DNA from: HGM11368 sp051883395
GTDB taxonomy: Bacteria; Bacillota; Clostridia; Christensenellales; UBA3700
Direction of reading: 5' to 3'
Assembly: GCA_051883395.1 (NCBI GenBank)
Contig: JBJETQ010000014.1
Coordinates: 1-26,470, forward strand
DNA length: 26,470 bases
This document shows, one piece after another, positions 21,300 through 26,470 of this stretch (its first letter is position 1; each line of letters starts with the position of its first letter). The position numbers and the translations under genes are program-made. The notes under the pieces are model-generated. The model was not told where the DNA came from. It saw nothing but the letters and a program-made list of their open reading frames with translations, and made no database searches.

Positions 21300-23119
21300 C
21301 AAGCGAGCGCAAAAGGCTCATTCGTACAATAGTTGCCATCATTTTGCTTGCCGTTATGATGACGGTCAGCTATTTTGTCGTCGTCAACAAGATAGTCGAA
21401 GCAATTTGCTTTCTCGTAATATATCTGCTCGTAGGAGCAGACGTGGTTTTAAGAGCCGTCAAAGGAATTTTCAGGGGACAATTTCTTGACGAAAACTTTT
21501 TGATGACGGTAGCCACGATAGGAGCTTTTATCATAGGTGAATACGCCGAAGCGGTAGCCGTAATGGCTTTTTATCAGATAGGGGAGTATTTTCAGGACAA
21601 AGCCGTGGGCAAGGCAAGGGGGTCGATAGGCGACCTTGTTGCCGTGCAGAGCAATACCGCTACGCTTGTCAAAGACGGACAATATATCACCATCGACAGC
21701 GAAGACGTACAGATAGGCGATTTGTTGCTGGTTCGCAAGGGAGAAGCGGTGCCTGTTGACGGCATTTTGCAGGACGCATACGCCAGTCTCGATTGCAAGG
21801 CTCTGACGGGAGAAAGTGTGCCTGCCGACCTTGAAACTGGTGCGGAAGTGCTGAGCGGCAGCGTAAACGTAGGCGAAGCTTTTGTAATGAAAGCCACCAG
21901 ATTGTTTGAGAACAGCACCGTTGCAAAAATTTTGGAACTGGTAGAAAACGCTTCGGACAAAAAAGCCAAGACGGAAAAGTTTATATCCCGATTTGCAAGA
22001 ATTTACACCCCGGTAGTAGTGGGGCTTGCTGCGCTGATAGCAGTTATACCGCCGTTATTTGACGGTCAATGGAACAACTGGATAATAAGGGGACTGACCT
22101 TTTTGACGGTGTCGTGTCCTTGTGCGCTCGTCATATCCATACCGCTGACGTTTTTTGCCGGCATAGGAGCATGTTCTTCTTGCGGAGTGCTTGTCAAAGG
22201 CAGCAACGTGCTGGAAACTCTCAACAAAGTGCAGGTGATGGTGTGCGACAAAACAGGCACTCTCACCACGGGTGAATTTGCCGTTACGGCAATCGAGCCG
22301 CAAAGCGACGCAGAACGCATACTTGCTCTGGCAGGACAGATTGAGAGCAAGAGCAATCACGCTATTGCAAGGGCTATTACCAAGGCGAGCGGACAGACGT
22401 CTTGCGACTGGCAAGTGGAAGAAGTGGCAGGCAAAGGAATGATAGCTACCAAGGACGGTTCGGTGGCGTTGGTGGGCAAGTTGACGCTGCTTGCGTCGCA
22501 CGGAGTATCCGACCTGCCTGATAGCGACAACGTGGGAGAGATTTTTGTGGCGCTTGACGGCAAATATCTTGGCAAAATCGTCGTCAAGGACTCTGTCAAA
22601 TCAAATGCCAGAGAGTTTGTAAATTCGCTGCACGCTCAGAATATACCGACAATAATGCTGACGGGAGACGGAGAGTCTGCCGCCAGACAAGTGGCGGCAG
22701 AAGTGGGCGTGGACGACTGTAAGTACGGTCTGCTTCCTGCTCAGAAAGTGGAAGAAATGGAAAGAATTGCAGGCGAAGGTAAGGTTGTGGCATTTGTCGG
22801 GGACGGCATCAACGACGCTCCTTCGCTCATGAGAGCAGACGTGGGTATTGCAATGGGCGGAATTGGCAGCGACAGCGCAATAGAGAGCAGCGACGTTGTG
22901 CTTGTCAAGGACGACCTTTCCGCAATAATCAAAGCCAAAAAGATATCTCATAAGGTTTCGGCTATTGCTGTGCAGAACATAGTATTCGCTCTGGCTGTCA
23001 AGGTGTTGGCGCTGATTTTGTCGGCTCTGGGATTGGTAGGTATGTGGATTGCCGTAATCGCCGACGTCGGAGTGGCGTTGGTGGCTATTGCCAACGCAAT
23101 GAGAGCGGGAAGAATATAG
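21296..23119 (+). CDS. cadA: P1B-type Cd/Zn/Pb-exporting ATPase
   Basis: A 607-residue heavy-metal P-type ATPase that exports divalent cadmium, zinc or lead at the expense of ATP. Motifs in order: actuator TGES (KALTGESVPA), the membrane metal site C274-P275-C276 (SCPCALVISIPLTF), the phosphorylated D318 in DKTGTLTTG, a nucleotide-binding region with SNHAIA and GKGM, MLTGDGESAARQVA, and hinge GDGINDAPSLMRADVGIAMG. The last helices carry K in ALAVKVLAL and D in IADVGVALVAIANA, residues typical of P1B-2 (Zn/Cd/Pb) rather than copper pumps. There is no N-terminal HMA domain; that is supplied by the preceding gene. It is the last gene of the cadC operon. Confidence 0.93.
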   Translation: MTSERKRLIRTIVAIILLAVMMTVSYFVVVNKIVEAICFLVIYLLVGADVVLRAVKGIFRGQFLDENFLMTVATIGAFIIGEYAEAVAVMAFYQIGEYFQDKAVGKARGSIGDLVAVQSNTATLVKDGQYITIDSEDVQIGDLLLVRKGEAVPVDGILQDAYASLDCKALTGESVPADLETGAEVLSGSVNVGEAFVMKATRLFENSTVAKILELVENASDKKAKTEKFISRFARIYTPVVVGLAALIAVIPPLFDGQWNNWIIRGLTFLTVSCPCALVISIPLTFFAGIGACSSCGVLVKGSNVLETLNKVQVMVCDKTGTLTTGEFAVTAIEPQSDAERILALAGQIESKSNHAIARAITKASGQTSCDWQVEEVAGKGMIATKDGSVALVGKLTLLASHGVSDLPDSDNVGEIFVALDGKYLGKIVVKDSVKSNAREFVNSLHAQNIPTIMLTGDGESAARQVAAEVGVDDCKYGLLPAQKVEEMERIAGEGKVVAFVGDGINDAPSLMRADVGIAMGGIGSDSAIESSDVVLVKDDLSAIIKAKKISHKVSAIAVQNIVFALAVKVLALILSALGLVGMWIAVIADVGVALVAIANAMRAGRI

Positions 23120-23146
23120 CCGAGAAAACAGCAAACTTATAACTTT

Positions 23147-23187
23147 GCGTCGGGCGGAATTGCGTCCGACGCTTTTGCATTTTTTTG
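23147..23187 (+). terminator. terminator of the cad operon
   Basis: Arms GCGTCGG and CCGACGC around a 12-base loop, then TTTTGCA and a seven-T run. Confidence 0.75.
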
Positions 23188-23288
23188 CATAACGGTTGAT
23201 TTTTTTATATTTTTACGCTTTATAAAACGAAGTTGAGAAATTTTGTAGAGTATTTTTGGGAATTTTGCGCTTATTTGTAACAATAGCC

Positions 23289-23317
23289 TTGACTTTTGTT
23301 TGTATTTAAATTAATAT
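23289..23317 (+). promoter_or_regulatory. ilvBCD promoter
   Basis: TTGACT (23289-23294), a 17-base spacer and TAATAT (23312-23317). The leader is about 20 bases with GGAG, so there is no T-box, leader peptide or attenuator between promoter and ilvB. Upstream 23188-23288 is AT-rich without visible features. Confidence 0.6.
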
Positions 23318-23344
23318 ATTATGTAAGTAAATTGTGGAGTAAAT

Positions 23345-25003
23345 ATGAAAATCAACGGTTCTCAACTTATCGTAGAAGCACTTATCGAACAGGGAGTAGA
23401 TACTATTTTCGGTTATCCAGGCGGTTCGGTACTCAATATCTACGACGCTTTGTATCTCAACAGGGAGCGTATCACCCACGTTATCACCGCTCACGAGCAG
23501 GGTGCGGCTCATGCCGCCGACGGCTATGCCAGAGCGACGGGCAAAGTGGGCGTGTGTCTCGCTACGTCGGGACCGGGCGCAACCAATCTCGTTACAGGTA
23601 TTGCTACCGCATATATGGACAGCGTGCCAATGGTGGCCATTACAGGCAACGTAGGTCAGAGCCTTATCGGTCTCGATTCTTTTCAGGAAGTTTATATCGC
23701 AGGCATAGTTATGCCTATTACCAAGCATAGTTTTGTCGTCAGAAACGTAGACGAGTTGCACGAGACTTTGAGAGAAGCCTTTCGTATTGCAATGAGCGGA
23801 AGACCAGGACCTGTGCTTGTAGATATTCCTAAGGATATTACTGCGGCTATGACGGAATATACGCCTAAGCCTAAGGTGGAACCAACACCTGTTGCCAAGC
23901 CTGACAGCGCTGCCATACAGGAAGCCGTCCGTCTCATCAATCAAGCCAAAAAACCGGCAATTTTGTTTGGCGGCGGAGTAGGTATCAGCGGTGCGCAGGA
24001 CGAGCTTTTGCAACTTATCGACAAAGCAGAGATACCTGCCTGTCATACGCTTATGGCTGCCGGTGTTATCGGTTACGGCGAAAGACTCAATCTCGGTCTT
24101 GTAGGTATGCACGGCTCTATGTCAGCAGGCAGAACTCTTGCCAACGCCGATCTGGTAATCGCTATCGGCACGAGATTCAGCGACAGAGTGGCAACCGATA
24201 AAGAGCATTTTGCCACCAAAGCCAAGATTATACATATAGATATCGACGCTGCGGAAATCAACAAAAACGTCCCTTGCGACTGTGCAGTAATCGGCGACGT
24301 AAAAGACGCACTTCAAGCTATGATTCCTATGATTGAGCAGGCTCAACATAAAGATTGGCTTGCCGAGATAGAAGAATGGAAGAAATCCGATTACAAACCA
24401 AAGGATATTCCGGGCGTTTTGCGTCCGCATCAGGTTATGGAAGAAATCAACGACGCTATCGGCGACGACGGCATTGTGGTAACCGACGTAGGACAACACC
24501 AGATGTGGGCTGCTCAATACGGCAAGAGAGTTAAACCACGTTCTTTCCTTACTTCCGGCGGTCTGGGAACTATGGGATACGGCTACGGTGCGGCAATAGG
24601 AGCTCAATATGCCTTTGCCGGTCGCAAAGTCGTTCTTTGTACGGGCGACGGATGTTTCCACATGAATCTCAACGAACTTTGCACGAGCGTAAAATACAAT
24701 TTGCCTATTGTTACCGTCATATTCAACAATCAGGTTTTGGGTATGGTAAGACAATGGCAGACGCAGTTTTACGGCAAAAGATATTCGTCCACGACGCTCG
24801 AAAGAGCGACCGACTACGTTGCGCTTGCACAAGCTTTCGGTGCGGTAGGTTTCAGAGTAACCACGGCACAGGAATTGCGTGAAGCGCTTGACAAGGCTTT
24901 TGCTTGCAACAGACCTTGCGTTATCGACGCAGTAATTGACAGGGACGAAAAGGTTTTGCCTATGATTCCTGCGGGAAAGACCATAGACGAAATAATAATG
25001 TAA
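23345..25003 (+). CDS. ilvB: acetolactate synthase, large (catalytic) subunit
   Basis: This thiamine-diphosphate enzyme condenses two pyruvates to acetolactate, or pyruvate with 2-oxobutyrate, at the first common step of valine, leucine and isoleucine synthesis. The 552-residue protein has the N-terminal GYPGGSVLNIYDAL, the catalytic Glu in AHEQGAAHAADGYARATG, the substrate/FAD region LATSGPGATNLVTGIATAYMDS, and the thiamine-diphosphate motif GDGCFHMNLNELCT...FNNQVLGMVRQWQ. The length fits IlvB (about 550-570). Start ATG 23345 follows GGAG. The gene is followed after 30 bases by ilvC. The regulatory small subunit IlvN is not encoded between them. A catabolic AlsS is less likely given the operon. 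Confidence 0.93.
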   Translation: MKINGSQLIVEALIEQGVDTIFGYPGGSVLNIYDALYLNRERITHVITAHEQGAAHAADGYARATGKVGVCLATSGPGATNLVTGIATAYMDSVPMVAITGNVGQSLIGLDSFQEVYIAGIVMPITKHSFVVRNVDELHETLREAFRIAMSGRPGPVLVDIPKDITAAMTEYTPKPKVEPTPVAKPDSAAIQEAVRLINQAKKPAILFGGGVGISGAQDELLQLIDKAEIPACHTLMAAGVIGYGERLNLGLVGMHGSMSAGRTLANADLVIAIGTRFSDRVATDKEHFATKAKIIHIDIDAAEINKNVPCDCAVIGDVKDALQAMIPMIEQAQHKDWLAEIEEWKKSDYKPKDIPGVLRPHQVMEEINDAIGDDGIVVTDVGQHQMWAAQYGKRVKPRSFLTSGGLGTMGYGYGAAIGAQYAFAGRKVVLCTGDGCFHMNLNELCTSVKYNLPIVTVIFNNQVLGMVRQWQTQFYGKRYSSTTLERATDYVALAQAFGAVGFRVTTAQELREALDKAFACNRPCVIDAVIDRDEKVLPMIPAGKTIDEIIM

Positions 25004-25033
25004 TCAATATAGCATTTATTGGAGGATAAATAA

Positions 25034-26029
25034 ATGATTAAAAAGTATTATGATGCAGATTGTGATCTCAAAGTGCTTGACGGAAAAACCGTTGCCGTAA
25101 TCGGTTTCGGTTCTCAAGGACACGCACACGCAATGAACCTTGCGGAAAGCGGCGTAAACGTAGTTGTTGGTTTGCGTCCGGGCAGCAAACACGAAGAAAA
25201 AGCCAAGAAAGCAGGACTCAAAGTTATGCCTGTTTCCGAAGCTGCTAAGGCAGGCGACCTTGTTATGATGCTCGTTCCTGACGAATTGTGCGCTGATATT
25301 TACAACGAGCAGGTTGCTCCTTATATGAAAGACGGCGACGTTCTTATGTTCGCACACGGTCTTTCCATTCACTTCAATCTTATCAAACCGGCAGCAAACA
25401 TCGACGTAATCATGGTTGCTCCTAAGGGTCCTGGTCATACCGTAAGAAGCCAGTACGTAGAAGGCAGGGGCGTTCCTTCCCTTATCGCTATCCAACAAGA
25501 CTATACCGGCAAGGCAAAAGATTACGCTTTGGCTTATGCTAGCGGAATCGGCGCAGGCAGAGCAGGTATTTTGGAAACCACGTTCAGAGAAGAAACCGAA
25601 ACCGACCTTTTCGGCGAACAGGCAGTTCTTTGCGGCGGCGTAACCGAATTGATGAAAGCTGGTTTCGACACCTTGGTAGAAGCAGGATATGCGCCTGAAA
25701 TGGCTTACTTTGAATGTATCCACGAGATGAAACTCATCGTAGACCTTATCAACAGCGGCGGCTTTGGCAAGATGAGATATTCCATCTCCAACACCGCAGA
25801 ATACGGCGACTATCGTACGGGCAAAAGACTTATAACCGAAGAAACCCGTAAAGAGATGAAACAGGTTCTTAAAGAAATTCAGGACGGTACTTTCGTAAGC
25901 GAATGGATGACCGAAAACAAGAGCGGCAGATGCGCTCACTTCCTTGCTACTCGTCGTCTCGAAGCAGAACATCCGCTCGAAAAAGTAGGCGCAGAATTGC
26001 GTGAAATGATGAGCTGGCTCAAAAAATAA
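25034..26029 (+). CDS. ilvC: ketol-acid reductoisomerase (class I)
   Basis: IlvC isomerises and reduces acetolactate with NAD(P)H to dihydroxyisovalerate. The 331-residue protein has the Rossmann loop VIGFGSQGHAHAMNL, the cofactor-selecting loop GLRPGSKHEEKA, VAPKGPGHTVRSQY, the metal and substrate site ETTFREETETDLFGEQAVLCGG and EAGYAPEMAYFECIHEMKLIVDLI, then YSISNTAEYGDY. The cofactor loop has His-Glu where NADPH-specific enzymes usually have a second Ser (GSxS), so NADPH preference may be weakened. Start ATG 25034 follows GGAGGATAAATAA. Second gene of the ilv operon. Confidence 0.95.
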   Translation: MIKKYYDADCDLKVLDGKTVAVIGFGSQGHAHAMNLAESGVNVVVGLRPGSKHEEKAKKAGLKVMPVSEAAKAGDLVMMLVPDELCADIYNEQVAPYMKDGDVLMFAHGLSIHFNLIKPAANIDVIMVAPKGPGHTVRSQYVEGRGVPSLIAIQQDYTGKAKDYALAYASGIGAGRAGILETTFREETETDLFGEQAVLCGGVTELMKAGFDTLVEAGYAPEMAYFECIHEMKLIVDLINSGGFGKMRYSISNTAEYGDYRTGKRLITEETRKEMKQVLKEIQDGTFVSEWMTENKSGRCAHFLATRRLEAEHPLEKVGAELREMMSWLKK

Positions 26030-26039
26030 ACTTATCGTT

Positions 26040-26063
26040 CAGGTCGCCTTGAAAGGCGACCTG
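26040..26063 (+). other. strong hairpin between ilvC and ilvD without a T tract
   Basis: CAGGTCGCCT and AGGCGACCTG form a ten-pair stem with a TGAA loop, but the sequence after it is TCCAACAGGGCG and contains no T run until TTTTC. Its right arm can instead pair CCTG with CAGG (26067-26070 region) around TCCAA. It may be an RNA-processing or stability element, or a weak attenuator. The 26030-26162 gap contains nothing else. Confidence 0.5.
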
Positions 26064-26162
26064 TCCAACAGGGCGTTTTCGCTCGTATATCAACAAAAAT
26101 TGGTCGGACACAATGCTTTTTGACGGGCTTGTGTTTTTGCATTTTTGACAAAAGGAGTTATT

Positions 26163-26470
26163 ATGACACTAAGAAGCAGATATTTGACATCAGGTGCGGA
26201 AACTGCGCCACAGCGTTCGTTGCTGTATGCCTGCGGCTTTACCAAAGAAGAACTTGAAAAACCTTTGATTGGCGTCGTTTCGGCGCACAGCGACATTGTT
26301 CCGGGACATATCAATCTCGATAAGATTACCGAAGCAGTCAAGGCGGGCGTTAGACTTGCAGGCGGTACGCCTGTTATGGTACCGTCTATCGGAGTGTGCG
26401 ACGGTATAGCTATGGGACATATAGGTATGAAATACAGCCTTGCTTCGAGAGAACTCATTGCCGACAGCGT
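26163..26470 (+). CDS. ilvD: dihydroxy-acid dehydratase, N-terminal part (runs off the window)
   Basis: IlvD dehydrates dihydroxyisovalerate to 2-oxoisovalerate using an iron-sulfur cluster, the third common step of the branched-chain pathway. The visible 102 residues begin MTLRSRYLTSG and include APQRSLLYACGF, KPLIGVVSAHSDIVPGHINL, VPSIGVCDGIAMGHIGMKYS and LASRELIADS, all typical of the IlvD/EDD N-terminus. Given ilvB and ilvC upstream, IlvD is preferred to phosphogluconate dehydratase. Start ATG 26163 follows AAGGAG. The gene is truncated by the window edge, not by mutation. Confidence 0.93.
   Translation, partial: MTLRSRYLTSGAETAPQRSLLYACGFTKEELEKPLIGVVSAHSDIVPGHINLDKITEAVKAGVRLAGGTPVMVPSIGVCDGIAMGHIGMKYSLASRELIADS

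Noticed and set aside
22066..22600. Several minus-strand open frames inside cadA
   Set aside because: Antisense shadows of the ATPase gene; none has a plausible start site or motif.
23188..23344. T-box or leader-peptide attenuator upstream of ilvB
   Set aside because: The predicted leader is about 20 bases; no T-box sequence, branched-chain codon run or paired hairpins are present.

Overview
The window reads as chromosome of an anaerobic, low-to-moderate-GC Bacillota (Clostridia-like) bacterium, probably an uncultured gut-type lineage. The evidence is a complete Rnf complex with its maturation genes, meso-diaminopimelate dehydrogenase, a DUF896 protein, Shine-Dalgarno-led genes, sigma-A-type promoters with 17-bp spacers, and T-tailed hairpin terminators between almost every unit. 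No rRNA, CRISPR array, transposase, integrase or phage module was seen.

Layout. 1-55 is the 3' end of tRNA-Thr(CGT), followed by its terminator. 111-290 holds a decayed XRE-type regulator, 350-547 a DUF896 gene, and 678-1919 a membrane-anchored metallophosphoesterase. 2057-3334 (minus) is a GMP synthase from which the glutaminase core has been cleanly deleted in frame. 3701-5836 is a fusion of a GT4 glycosyltransferase and a PlsC-type acyltransferase, preceded by an 11-bp-phased TGTAAA repeat array that resembles PhoP boxes. 5982-6953 is ddh. 7053-8114 (minus) is a PI-PLC-like enzyme, divergent from an apbE / NusG-domain-II pair (8231-9873). A Sel1-repeat gene follows, and then the minus-strand operon Gx transporter-rnfC-D-G-E-A-B (16108 down to 10472), driven by a perfect TTGACA-17-TATAAT promoter. 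16322-17785 is a B12-binding radical SAM protein.

17.8-20.6 kb is an AT-rich accessory patch. It carries a large gene, unknown at its N-terminus, that ends in a zincin-like HEYGH...QPWE domain and is interrupted by two compensating frameshifts. A lipoprotein gene follows, then a short remnant. 20697-23119 is a cadmium/zinc efflux operon (CadC-like ArsR repressor, stand-alone HMA chaperone, P1B-ATPase) with a recognisable operator. The window ends in a branched-chain amino-acid operon, ilvB-ilvC-ilvD (ilvD cut by the window edge), with no ilvN between ilvB and ilvC.

How the genes work together. ApbE and the NusG-II protein sit beside the Rnf operon, whose RnfG and RnfD both carry SGAT flavinylation motifs that ApbE would modify. 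The metal operon is self-regulated. The most unusual signals are the glutaminase-less GuaA, the phased array in front of a glycolipid/phospholipid fusion enzyme, four genes whose -10 box lies so close to the start codon that the transcripts should be leaderless, and the frameshifted zincin gene with its lipoprotein neighbour.
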